From positions 1-42,073 of the forward strand of contig NZ_LGIA01000225.1 in the NCBI RefSeq assembly GCF_001270965.1: a stretch of DNA of 42,073 nucleotides, in the 5' to 3' direction. The position numbers were made by a program, and so were the translations under genes. This stretch comes from Sunxiuqinia dokdonensis. Its GTDB lineage: Bacteria > Bacteroidota > Bacteroidia > Bacteroidales > Prolixibacteraceae. Positions 24,739-32,278 of this stretch are shown here, piece by piece (within the stretch, counting starts at the first letter, position 1; each line of letters starts with the position of its first letter). The notes under the pieces were generated by a model. It had not been told where the DNA came from and made no database searches. It worked only from the letters and a program-made list of their open reading frames with translations.

Positions 24739-26154
24739 ATGTCAAGCGATATTATGAATTTCGATTTAAATAAAACTTCCGAAGAAATTATTAAGGTGAT
24801 TGGTGTGGGAGGTGGTGGCGGAAATGCCGTAAACCACATGTTTCAGCAGGGCATCAAGGATGTTGGTTTCATGCTGTGCAATACCGACGAACAGGCGCTG
24901 AAAAATAGCCCGGTTCCGCTGAAGCTGCAGTTGGGCGAGTCGCTCACCGAAGGACGTGGTGCCGGAAACAAACCTGAAATTGGTAGAGAGGCAGCCATTG
25001 AAAGCATTGACGAGATTAAAAAGACCTTGAAATCGACGACCAAGATGGTTTTTATCACGGCCGGAATGGGCGGTGGAACAGGAACCGGAGCGGCGCCGGT
25101 CATTGCCGAAGCGTGCAAGGAGCTTGACATTTTGACGGTTGGCATTGTCACGCTGCCGTTCCGCAATGAGGGGCGACGGCGCATTAAGCAGGCCATTGAC
25201 GGCATTGCTGAAATGGAGAACCATGTGGATTCCTTGCTGGTGATCAACAACGAACGCATTCGGGAGATGTATGGTGACTTTAAAATTTCAGAAGCCTTTG
25301 CCAAAGCCGACAATGTGCTGACCACCGCTGCCAAGGGAATTGCTGAAATTATCACGGTTCCCGGCTACATCAACGTGGATTTTGCCGATGTGGAAACCGT
25401 CATGCGCAACAGCGGGGTCGCCGTCATGGGCTCGGCCAAAGCTGAGGGCGAAAACCGGGCGCTGCGTGCAGTGGAAGAAGCTTTGAATTCACCGCTTCTG
25501 AACAACAACGACATCAATGGGGCCCGCAATATTTTGCTCAATATTACTTCAGGAAATGAAGAGGTGACCATGGACGAAATTGGAGAAATCACAGATTACG
25601 TGCAGGCCAAGGCCGGTCATGATGCGGACTTGATTTGGGGAAACGGACTGGATGACACTCTGGGACACGAAATCTCGGTGACCATTATCGCTACTGGCTT
25701 TAGTGTGAGTAGCATTCCGGAAATGATGGCTGCCCGCAAGGTGGAAAAAACCTATCATACCCTGATCGACGAGCCACAACCAACACCGCCGGTGCGTCCA
25801 AAACCCGAAGTGCGCGTTCCGTTTACCGGCGGCGAAGCCAAGCGCACAAGCATCAACCAGCAGTCGATTGAGTTTGAAATCAACAAACCCGTTGATGAAT
25901 TTGACGAGTTGTATGGAAAAGCCAATGCTGACCCGAAGAAAGAGTACTCCGTGAAACTGGATTACTCTTCCTCATCGGACGAAGAGGTGGACGAACTGGA
26001 AAACATTCCGGCCTACCGAAGAAAAAAGGTGAACATTCAGAATATGAAAAAGAAGTTTGAAGAGAAACTGTCACGCTTCTCGCTTTCGCCTGATGATGAT
26101 GACAATACCAAACTGCGGGACAACAACTCGTACCTGCACGATAAGGTGGATTGA
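24739..26154 (+). CDS. ftsZ: FtsZ paralogue 2, canonical type
   Basis: A 471-residue tubulin-like GTPase that should form the main Z ring. GGGTGTGAAP (about residue 113), the TLPFRNEGRRR segment and the T7 loop YINVDFADVETVM are standard. After the core, a Pro-rich and acidic linker of roughly 100 residues leads to ENIPAYRRKKVNIQ, which resembles the conserved C-terminal peptide that docks FtsA and other partners. A further extension follows, ending DNNSYLHDKVD. Reading the two copies side by side, more than half of the core positions are identical, so this is an old, diverged tandem duplication. It is the last gene of the cluster; a repeat-rich gap follows. Confidence 0.95.
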   Translation: MSSDIMNFDLNKTSEEIIKVIGVGGGGGNAVNHMFQQGIKDVGFMLCNTDEQALKNSPVPLKLQLGESLTEGRGAGNKPEIGREAAIESIDEIKKTLKSTTKMVFITAGMGGGTGTGAAPVIAEACKELDILTVGIVTLPFRNEGRRRIKQAIDGIAEMENHVDSLLVINNERIREMYGDFKISEAFAKADNVLTTAAKGIAEIITVPGYINVDFADVETVMRNSGVAVMGSAKAEGENRALRAVEEALNSPLLNNNDINGARNILLNITSGNEEVTMDEIGEITDYVQAKAGHDADLIWGNGLDDTLGHEISVTIIATGFSVSSIPEMMAARKVEKTYHTLIDEPQPTPPVRPKPEVRVPFTGGEAKRTSINQQSIEFEINKPVDEFDELYGKANADPKKEYSVKLDYSSSSDEEVDELENIPAYRRKKVNIQNMKKKFEEKLSRFSLSPDDDDNTKLRDNNSYLHDKVD

Positions 26155-26161
26155 CGAGAAG

Positions 26162-26315
26162 GTGAGAAGGTGAGAGAGTGAGAGGGTGAGAGGGTGAGAA
26201 TGTGGGAAAAGAGGATATTCCCTCGGTGAAACTCTGTGCAAAACTCCGTGTTCTCTGTGGTTGAGTTTTGAGCAGGTGAGAAGGTGAGAGAGTGAGAAGG
26301 TGAGAAGGTGAGACC
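26162..26315 (+). repeat. Two octamer (GTGAGARG) microsatellite blocks after ftsZ
   Basis: GTGAG recurs every 8 bp at 26162, 26170, 26178, 26186 and 26194, and again at 26276, 26284, 26292, 26300 and 26308. The roughly 75-bp stretch between them has phrases such as CTCTGTG and CTCCGTG. From 26316 to 26467 the gap continues with AT-rich short repeats (ATTCAATA and CTCGAAACTT variants). No gene is visible in 26155-26467. Confidence 0.9.
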
Positions 26316-26467
26316 ACTGAAAAATGAAAACGGTGTGAAGAAATATTCAATGATGAATATTCAATATTCAATAACCAAGAAGGAAAGTGAGAACGTAAGC
26401 ATTTATGAGAGAGAGGTCAACAGTGAATAACTCGAAACTTGAAACTCGAAACTTTAAAACTGATAAG

Positions 26468-26920
26468 ATGAACTTATTTGATCAGATTAATGAAGATATC
26501 AAAGCGGCGATGAAAGCCCGCGAAAAAGAAAAGCTGGAAGCGTTGCGTGGAATCAAAAAAGTACTGCTCGAAGCACGGGTAGCCAAGGGCGCCGGAGCCG
26601 AGCTGGATGACCAGGAAGTGGTGAAGGTCGTGCAAAAGCTGGCCAAACAAGGCCGCGACTCGGCCACCATTTACCAGGAGCAGGGCCGCGACGATTTGTA
26701 CCAGCAGGAAATGAAGCAGGTGGAGATTTTTGAAACCTACCTGCCTGAGAAAATGAGCGACGAGGTGCTGGAAGCCACCATCAAAACCATTATCCAGTCG
26801 GTTGGCGCGACGGGCATGAAAGACATGGGCAAGGTGATGGGAATCGCGTCTAAACAACTGGCTGGGCAGGCTGATGGGAAAGATATTGCCGATAAAGTGA
26901 AGGCGCTGCTTTCGGAGTAG
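26468..26920 (+). CDS. GatB/YqeY domain protein
   Basis: A 150-residue stand-alone protein of the YqeY type, related to the tRNA-binding tail of the GatB amidotransferase subunit. The ATG at 26468 (MNLFDQINEDIKAAMKARE) gives the typical family start; an earlier ATG at 26405 would add residues encoded by repetitive DNA. Landmarks are the N-terminal helix pair with LEALRGIKKVLLEA, KQGRDSATIYQEQGRDDL, EIFETYLPEKMSDEE-like sequence and the C-terminal GMKDMGKVMG. Its exact role is unknown; tRNA-linked functions are proposed for the family. It sits downstream of ftsZ, separated by the octamer repeats. Confidence 0.88.
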   Translation: MNLFDQINEDIKAAMKAREKEKLEALRGIKKVLLEARVAKGAGAELDDQEVVKVVQKLAKQGRDSATIYQEQGRDDLYQQEMKQVEIFETYLPEKMSDEVLEATIKTIIQSVGATGMKDMGKVMGIASKQLAGQADGKDIADKVKALLSE

Positions 26921-26985
26921 TGAGCTTGTTTTTGTTCGGAAGCCACCTCACCCGGATTGTTTGCCATTCTGGAAATTAAAAATTG

Positions 26986-27031
26986 AAGGCCGTTGAAAAC
27001 AGTTGAAGCCAATTGTTCTCAACGGCCTTTT
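26986..27031. terminator. Bidirectional terminator between yqeY-like and GH43 genes
   Basis: AAGGCCGTTGA (26986-26996) and TCAACGGCCTT (27019-27029) form a perfect 11-bp stem. The loop region can extend the pairing (AACA with TTGTT), and T residues follow on the plus strand. It lies between convergent gene ends at 26920 and 27045. Confidence 0.8.
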
Positions 27032-27044
27032 CCGGGAATTCGTG

Positions 27045-27974
27045 CTACTCCGCTTCCAGCAGCCTATTCAAAATACTTTCCGGTGCTTTAAAAATAGTTC
27101 CATGCCGGGTACCTGCGGGGAAGCTGATTTGATCGTTGATCACTTCCCAGTTTTTCAAGTCGGTGCTGGCTACGGCTCCCATGTGGTGGCGGGTATATTC
27201 ATCATAAAACAACACCCATTTGTCGCCAATTTTGGTTATGGTTGGTCCTTCCACCCAATCGGGCGTGATGGGTTCGCTGATGAGCTGGTAACCTTCCGTA
27301 AGTTGGTCGCTGGCAGCAATCCGAATGTGTTTCTTTGCCGGGGTCCGGGTTTCATCTTTCAGAAAAAGATAGTAAGTGTCGTCCACTTTTTGAATCACGG
27401 CGTCAATCACATTGAACCCTTCGTCGTATAGCAACTTGGTGTCGCTAAAGTTTTCAAAATCTTTGGTGGTGGTGTAGTACATCCGGTGATTGTATTTGTC
27501 GTCGCCCTGGGTGTCGCCTTCGGTGAAGCGGCCGGGAATGGTGGTTGCCCAGTAAATCAGGTATTGCTTGCTGTCCTCGTCGTAATAGAGCTCGGGCGCC
27601 CAGCAGTTGAGCGCTTCGGGTTCGTGCGCCATCACCGGAATGAATTTTTGCTCCGACCAGTTAATCAAATCTTCGGACCAGGCATAGCCGATTCCCTTGT
27701 CGTTCCAGCTTACGGTCCACACCATGTGGTATTTGCCATCGGGCCCCGGAATGATGCAGGGATCCCGCATCAGCTTGTCATCGGCCACCTGCGGCGTGAG
27801 AAATGATTCGTTGTTTTTCAGGGCTTCATAATGATAGCCATCGTAGCTGTAGGCCAGGTGCAAGCCGTCTTGCCCGTTGTCCTGAAAAAAGGAGAAGAGG
27901 TAAACTTCTTTTTCCGGAGCCTGGCAGCTAAGCAGGAAAAAGGCCAAAAAAGTACTCAATAGGATTGTTCTCAT
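27045..27974 (-). CDS. GH43-type glycoside hydrolase, predicted lipoprotein
   Basis: A 309-residue five-bladed beta-propeller enzyme, probably an arabinofuranosidase or xylosidase acting on hemicellulose side chains. A lipoprotein signal ends at LLSC with the lipid-bearing Cys17. Repeated blade motifs include KLMRDPCIIPGPDGKYHMVW (the MRDP Asp, about residue 71, is a likely catalytic base), WAPELYYDEDSKQYLIYW, NVIDAVIQKVDDTYYLFLKD and WVEGPTITKIGDKWVLFYDE, whose Glu fits the catalytic acid. It is divergent from the GH9 gene. An operator-like element shared with xylB lies 145 bp upstream of its start. The substrate is inferred from family and context only. Confidence 0.82.
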   Translation of the reverse strand: MRTILLSTFLAFFLLSCQAPEKEVYLFSFFQDNGQDGLHLAYSYDGYHYEALKNNESFLTPQVADDKLMRDPCIIPGPDGKYHMVWTVSWNDKGIGYAWSEDLINWSEQKFIPVMAHEPEALNCWAPELYYDEDSKQYLIYWATTIPGRFTEGDTQGDDKYNHRMYYTTTKDFENFSDTKLLYDEGFNVIDAVIQKVDDTYYLFLKDETRTPAKKHIRIAASDQLTEGYQLISEPITPDWVEGPTITKIGDKWVLFYDEYTRHHMGAVASTDLKNWEVINDQISFPAGTRHGTIFKAPESILNRLLEAE

Positions 27975-28118
27975 CGTATTAGTTTTGCTTCAAAAATAAG
28001 GAAAGCATTTTAAAAAATGCACCCTCAATTTGGTCGGTCGAAAAGTACAAACTGATTGTTTCAATAGCGTGGTTTGGCCATGGGATTTTGGATCTGACCA
28101 AATTTCCGGTCTGGGGTA

Positions 28119-28132
28119 TTCTGTTCTGGTAT
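28119..28132 (+). promoter_or_regulatory. Third copy of the xylB/gntR operator-like motif
   Basis: TTCTGTTCTGGTAT occurs here in the 395-bp divergent gap between the GH43 and GH9 genes, identical over 14 bp to the core of the sites at 1522-1538 and 2618-2634. A TATCTTTA (28139-28146), one base from the -7 consensus on the plus strand, follows. Role as a GntR operator is inferred. Confidence 0.5.
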
Positions 28133-28149
28133 TTTTTTTATCTTTACGC

Positions 28150-28211
28150 GTGGCAGGCGCGGATTATTTTTTATTCAGAATTCAAGAATATTTCTTTTTC
28201 GCGCATGCCAC
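28150..28211 (+). repeat. 11-bp inverted repeat in GH9 leader region
   Basis: GTGGCAGGCGC (28150-28160) and GCGCATGCCAC (28201-28211) are inverted repeats with one mismatch and a 40-nt AT-rich spacer. It lies downstream of the possible GH9 promoter, so it may fold in the 5' leader of the mRNA. It could also be a protein-binding site. Confidence 0.5.
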
Positions 28212-28324
28212 CTGGAATTGATGACGAATTTTCATATTGAAATCAATACCTGATTTTGCCGGGAGCGAGCTTGTGAAATATTTCCATCCGAGGTGATGAT
28301 TAAAATTCATGCAGATTCCATGCG

Positions 28325-28335
28325 ATACCAGACCA
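28325..28335 (-). promoter_or_regulatory. Inverted partial operator-like site before GH9
   Basis: ATACCAGACCA is the reverse complement of TGGTCTGGTAT, one base away from the TGTTCTGGTAT core of the xyl operator-like motif. It lies 34 bp before the GH9 ATG. It is short, so coincidence is possible. Confidence 0.35.
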
Positions 28336-28369
28336 TTAAAAAAACAAATTATTTACTGATGAAAATCTT

Positions 28370-30901
28370 ATGAGAAGACTTCTGTTTTTATCACTTGTCA
28401 TGCTGCTGACAGCAGCAGTTAGTCCCGTTTCAAGTCAGAACTTGAAGCTCAACGATTTGGAGTATTTCGAGACGCAGGGAGTCAACCTTCTGGTGTACAG
28501 CAACCTGTTTACCGGGGGGTTCAACGATGAAAAGAACGCCGGTATTGAATTGATCCACCATGGCGTTAGAACAGCGCAAGGCGGTGCTGTGCGACTTTCC
28601 AATACGCCGGAGCAGTGGGACTTGGTTCCTGCCATACCCAACCGAACAGTTGATCCGGAGTCGAACACCATTGAGGCGGTATTGCGGTATGAAGATTTCG
28701 ATTTTGATTCGCGGGTGGTTGTCACGGCGAAGGGGACAGGTGTTGAGATCTCGGTTTACCTTGATCAACCCGTTCCGTCGGAATTGGAGGGGAGCGCCGG
28801 ATTTAACCTGGAGTTTTTGCCTTCGCAGTATTGGGGTAAGACCTATTTGATGGATGGGCGTTTGAACCGGTTTTCCCGTTATGTGGTGGGGAACACCGTA
28901 ACGCGGCCCAACAGTGAAAAATTGAAGCAATACAAAGGATACATCACCTACGACGACCGGGGTACCGGCCGATTTATCGACCCGCTTCCGCTGGAATCCG
29001 GCCGCAGCTTGCTTCTTGCGCCCGAAGATCCCGAGCGCATGGTGAAAATCACTTCGCCTGATGCTGATTTGCTGCTTTTCGACGGCCGTGTGCTGGCACA
29101 AAACGGCTGGTACGTTGTTCGTAGTTTACTTCCGGCAGGAAAAACAGGCAAGGTTTTAAGTTGGACCGTTGAACCAAACGCCATTGACGGGTGGATAAGA
29201 GAGCCAAATATTGGGTTCTCCCAAGTGGGCTACCTTCCTTCACAACCCAAAGTCGCGGTTATTGAACTCGACAAAAAGGACAAGCCGCTTGCAAAAGCAT
29301 CGCTGTATAAAATTGACGCCGACGGCAAAGCTACTGAAGCGTTTAGTGGCAACATCGCAGCCTGGGGCGACTATTACAAGTACCACTACGTGAAATTCGA
29401 TTTTTCTTCCGTTCACACACCCGGAATCTACTACATTCAGTATGGCGATTTTAAAACCAACAACTTCATAATCAACGATAACGTTTACGACAAGATTACC
29501 GACGCCACGAGCGATATCTGGATTCCAATACACATGAATCACATGTTTGTGAACGAGGCTTACCGGGTGTGGCACGGCGAGCCTTTTAAAGACGGTTATC
29601 TCCAGGCGCCGCCAAACACCGATCACTTTGACCTTCACAGGCAGGGGCCGACAACCGATACCGAATACGAAGCGCTGGAGTTGATTCCCGGATTAAACAT
29701 AGGCGGTTTTTTCGATGCGGGTGATTTTGATATCGAGACCGGATCGAACATTGGCGTGGTGCAGAACTTTGTGCAAACATGGGAATATTTCAAACCGGAG
29801 CGCGACCAGACTTTTGTTGATCAGGAGCAACGTTACGTTGACCTTCATCGCCCGGATGGGACACCGGACATCTTGCAGTTTATCGAGCATGGAACGATGA
29901 ACCTGGTGGCCCAGGCTGAGATTATTGGGCATATGGCTCAGACGCTTTCCAACGCGGTTCTCGACAATTACCACCACCTGGGCGACGCAGCCTCACTAAC
30001 CGATGGCCTTCCATACAATCCAAACCTGGGTCCTTACGAAGTGGCCCCTGACGGCCGTTCGAGCGGAGTTAAGGATGATATGTGGGCGTTTACCAGCCGC
30101 AATCCCGGCCTCGATCTTAGGGCTGCAACCATGTTTGCCGCAGCAAGCCGGGCATTGAAGGGATATAATGACGATCTTTCAGAACGGGCGCTGCAGCAGT
30201 CGAAACGATTGTTGAAAGAGGCAACGGAATTGCTTGCCGATCAGCCGGAGGATTGGTCTGGCCGGGCACGCGGATCAGCCAATCTGGGCACCAATCTTCA
30301 ACTGTATATTTCAACCGGCGAGCAGGAATACCTCGATAATTTCCAGGAACTGTTGTGGCCTGCACTTGATGATAACGTCAGCAGGACCATATTAACAGCT
30401 TTGCACGCCATTCCGCACCTGGATGCATCTTACAAAGAAAAGCTCAGTCCGTATGTTTTAAAGTACAAAGAATACATTGATGGGCTTGAAAAGGATAATC
30501 CGTACGGAGTTCCAATCGGCCTTGGCAACTGGGCAGGAGCAGGAGGTGTGGTGAACTTTGGCACCACCATTTGCTTTGCCAACAAATATTTTCCGGAGAT
30601 TATCGACGCCAGCCATGCGTTCAAAACCACCAACTGGCTGTTTGGCTGCCATCCGTATCACAATTATTCATTGGTCGCGGCGGTGGGTGCGGCCCGTCCA
30701 AAAGCGGTATTCTATGGAAATAACCGGGCCGATTTTTCATTTATTCCGGGAAATGTTGCTCCTGGCATCTTGTTCCGGCAACCCGATCACTTCGAAAACT
30801 ACGACGACTGGCCATTTTTGTGGGGACAAAATGAAGGCACGATTGGCGGAAATACCAGTTATTTAATTTTTGGATCAGCGTTTAGAAATCTAGTGAAATA
30901 G
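28370..30901 (+). CDS. Secreted GH9 family glycoside hydrolase (endoglucanase-like)
   Basis: An 843-residue exported enzyme. A cleavable signal peptide ends near SPVSSQ (about residue 23). The N-terminal 260 residues are a beta-rich region without assignment. The cellulase Ig-like N domain follows (NIGFSQVGYLPSQPKVAVIE, about 280-365), then an alpha/alpha-barrel GH9 catalytic domain. Catalytic residues are visible: D449-A-G-D452 in GGFFDAGDFD, and E822 in WGQNEGTIGG as the general acid. WLFGCHPYHNYSLV replaces the usual LGxNP segment. GH9 enzymes cut beta-1,4-glucans; a related beta-glucan or xyloglucan substrate is possible. It is divergent from GH43, with the shared operator-like motif in the gap. 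Confidence 0.88.
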   Translation: MRRLLFLSLVMLLTAAVSPVSSQNLKLNDLEYFETQGVNLLVYSNLFTGGFNDEKNAGIELIHHGVRTAQGGAVRLSNTPEQWDLVPAIPNRTVDPESNTIEAVLRYEDFDFDSRVVVTAKGTGVEISVYLDQPVPSELEGSAGFNLEFLPSQYWGKTYLMDGRLNRFSRYVVGNTVTRPNSEKLKQYKGYITYDDRGTGRFIDPLPLESGRSLLLAPEDPERMVKITSPDADLLLFDGRVLAQNGWYVVRSLLPAGKTGKVLSWTVEPNAIDGWIREPNIGFSQVGYLPSQPKVAVIELDKKDKPLAKASLYKIDADGKATEAFSGNIAAWGDYYKYHYVKFDFSSVHTPGIYYIQYGDFKTNNFIINDNVYDKITDATSDIWIPIHMNHMFVNEAYRVWHGEPFKDGYLQAPPNTDHFDLHRQGPTTDTEYEALELIPGLNIGGFFDAGDFDIETGSNIGVVQNFVQTWEYFKPERDQTFVDQEQRYVDLHRPDGTPDILQFIEHGTMNLVAQAEIIGHMAQTLSNAVLDNYHHLGDAASLTDGLPYNPNLGPYEVAPDGRSSGVKDDMWAFTSRNPGLDLRAATMFAAASRALKGYNDDLSERALQQSKRLLKEATELLADQPEDWSGRARGSANLGTNLQLYISTGEQEYLDNFQELLWPALDDNVSRTILTALHAIPHLDASYKEKLSPYVLKYKEYIDGLEKDNPYGVPIGLGNWAGAGGVVNFGTTICFANKYFPEIIDASHAFKTTNWLFGCHPYHNYSLVAAVGAARPKAVFYGNNRADFSFIPGNVAPGILFRQPDHFENYDDWPFLWGQNEGTIGGNTSYLIFGSAFRNLVK

Positions 30902-30934
30902 ACTGAGTAAGCGGCGGAAGTTGTTTGTGGTTTA

Positions 30935-30965
30935 GTGAGGGTTTCACTTCGAGTGAAGCCCTCAC
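30935..30965 (+). terminator. Strong hairpin after the GH9 gene
   Basis: GTGAGGGTTTCACT (30935-30948) pairs with AGTGAAGCCCTCAC (30952-30965), a 14-bp stem with one T-G wobble and a TCG loop, 34 bp after the GH9 stop. No T run follows on the plus strand, so it may act as an mRNA 3' stabiliser or processing site instead of an intrinsic terminator. Confidence 0.6.
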
Positions 30966-30999
30966 GGGCAAGCTACAGGCCGACCATCCACATCGTGTG

Positions 31000-31240
31000 T
31001 CCGGCTTCCAGCTCCCGAGTTTCACCATGCACACCATATATGATGGCTTCCGGCACGTCCAATCCGACCATTCATACCCTGAACGCATGGTCCGGCACTC
31101 CCGATGTCACCATTCATACCCTGAATGATGGTTTCCGGCATTCCAAATGCACCATTCATGCCCTGAATGCACGGTCCGGCACTCCATACGTCATCATTCA
31201 CGCCATGAACAATGGGTTCCGGCACTTTGAATCGCATGTT
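31000..31240. repeat. Degenerate tandem array of about 42-bp hairpin units
   Basis: TCCGGC recurs at 31000, 31049, 31091, 31134, 31175 and 31218 (spacings 49, 42, 43, 41, 43). Each unit carries a version of CCATTCATACCCTGAATG, whose CATTCA and TGAATG can form a hairpin. Units alternate between GGTCCGGCACTCC and GGTTTCCGGCATTCC forms, giving an 84-bp super-period. Both strands stay open, with 14-residue periodic translations, but neither has a convincing start or protein-like composition. The 381-bp gap 30902-31282 holds only this array and the hairpin before it. Confidence 0.85.
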
Positions 31241-31282
31241 TATGCTGTGTTGTAAGCTTTTTTGCTGGTCGGGAGGGTGATT

Positions 31283-31855
31283 TTATGCCGGTTTTTTGGT
31301 TCCGCGGTACGAGTAGTAGGTGCTCACCAGCTCAATAGCCCGTTTGATGGCCTGGTTGATGGGTAGGCTTTCGTTGGCCAGTTGAAAATCGATGGCCGCC
31401 AGTTGCATGTAGTAGTCCTGAAACGGGGGCGCTTGCAGCAATTGGGCTGGTTTTAGCTCCTGGTAAGCTGGTGTTTCTTTCAGCGTTTTGCAGGTCACCA
31501 TACGTTTTTGGTGCATTTTGTCGGAGGTGGTGGAATGGCCAAACAGGCGGCAAATCAGCCCGCGGTATTCATATTCGGTGCAGCCCCAGCCATCAAGGCT
31601 GAGCGGCGTGAAGATGCCGCAGATTGTATTTTCTGCCCGTAATTCCAGCTCGTCGTAAAAGGCGTCGGCTTTATCGGTTTGGTGCAAGTGGTAAGCCAAG
31701 GGTAAAAACTCGAGCGGGCTGGCATAAATGTCCTTTTTTAGGCAACAAAGCGAACAACCAGCAGGACATTCCATTTGGGAGGCTTTTCGAAATTCTTCGG
31801 AATGCAGGGCTGCTGCTTTCAGCACTTTCTGCACGCGTTTAATTTTTTTGATCAT
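31283..31855 (-). CDS. YkgJ-type CxxCxxCC cysteine-cluster protein
   Basis: A 190-residue cytoplasmic protein with the conserved Cys cluster CPAGCSLCC at residues about 30-38 and further Cys in NTICGIF, WGCTEYEY and LICRLFGH. This pattern defines the YkgJ/Fe-S or zinc-chelating family. Members are thought to bind metal, but a precise function is unknown. The C-terminal 70 residues are helical. The start is the ATG at 31853-31855. It is convergent with the GH9 gene across the 42-bp repeat array. A 423-bp gap with a MITE-like block separates it from the response regulator gene. Confidence 0.75.
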   Translation of the reverse strand: MIKKIKRVQKVLKAAALHSEEFRKASQMECPAGCSLCCLKKDIYASPLEFLPLAYHLHQTDKADAFYDELELRAENTICGIFTPLSLDGWGCTEYEYRGLICRLFGHSTTSDKMHQKRMVTCKTLKETPAYQELKPAQLLQAPPFQDYYMQLAAIDFQLANESLPINQAIKRAIELVSTYYSYRGTKKPA

Positions 31856-32014
31856 CGTGTATTACTTCACAAAAACAAGCTAAAATGAGGCGCTAAATGT
31901 AATCATTTGGATGATTTGTGCGACGAAAAAAATGATCCGCTCGCTGAAAAAATAATGATGGGAATAACCGCACATTTTTTCAAGAAGATCTTCTCCTTTT
32001 CAAGAGCCTGTGCG

Positions 32015-32150
32015 GCTTCTGACGGAAGGAGTACCCGAGCGCAGCGAGGGGAGGTGCTTGGTGACTCTTCCGGCTCCGATGATCTGAACCACCTTCCCCT
32101 GTTTGCCAAAGCCAAATCCTCGCAGGCCACACGAAGCCCTTGTCAGAAGC
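32015..32150. mobile_element. Possible MITE-like or structured element with terminal inverted repeats
   Basis: A 136-bp GC-rich block is bounded by perfect 9-bp inverted repeats, GCTTCTGAC (32015-32023) and GTCAGAAGC (32142-32150). A nested inverted repeat, GGGGAGGTG (32048-32056) with CACCTTCCCC (32090-32099), allows an internal hairpin. Its base composition is clearly richer in G+C than the flanking gap. Neither strand has a protein-like reading frame. No target-site duplication was evident. The rest of the 423-bp gap (31856-32278) shows no gene. The element call is tentative. Confidence 0.35.
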
Positions 32151-32222
32151 GTCTTTCCGTCCGACAACCGGCGGATCGGAATCTGCCTGAGAACTTAATA
32201 GAACGTTCAAATCCTCAAGCCC

Positions 32223-32251
32223 CTCACTTCGCCATCAGGTGAAAATGTGAG
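32223..32251 (-). terminator. Hairpin after the LytTR regulator gene
   Basis: CTCAC (32223-32227) pairs with GTGAG (32247-32251) and the inner TTCGCC (32228-32233) with GGTGAA (32238-32243) around ATCA, leaving a 3-nt bulge. It lies 28 bp past the minus-strand stop. There is no T tail, so terminator function is uncertain. Confidence 0.4.
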
Positions 32252-32278
32252 TGGCCCGGCTGGGATACTTTCTTCCTC

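Noticed and set aside
28030-28221. Short plus-strand frame in the GH43/GH9 gap.
   Set aside because: It crosses the operator-like motif and inverted repeat and shows no domain or signal; treated as regulatory DNA.
30925-31255. Open frames on both strands across the 42-bp array, with 14-residue repeats.
   Set aside because: No credible start or upstream signals, odd composition, and all open frames result from the repeat structure.
31903-32242. Overlapping open frames on both strands in the gap before the LytTR regulator gene.
   Set aside because: No recognisable domain and protein-unlike composition; GC-rich inverted-repeat DNA explains the open frames.
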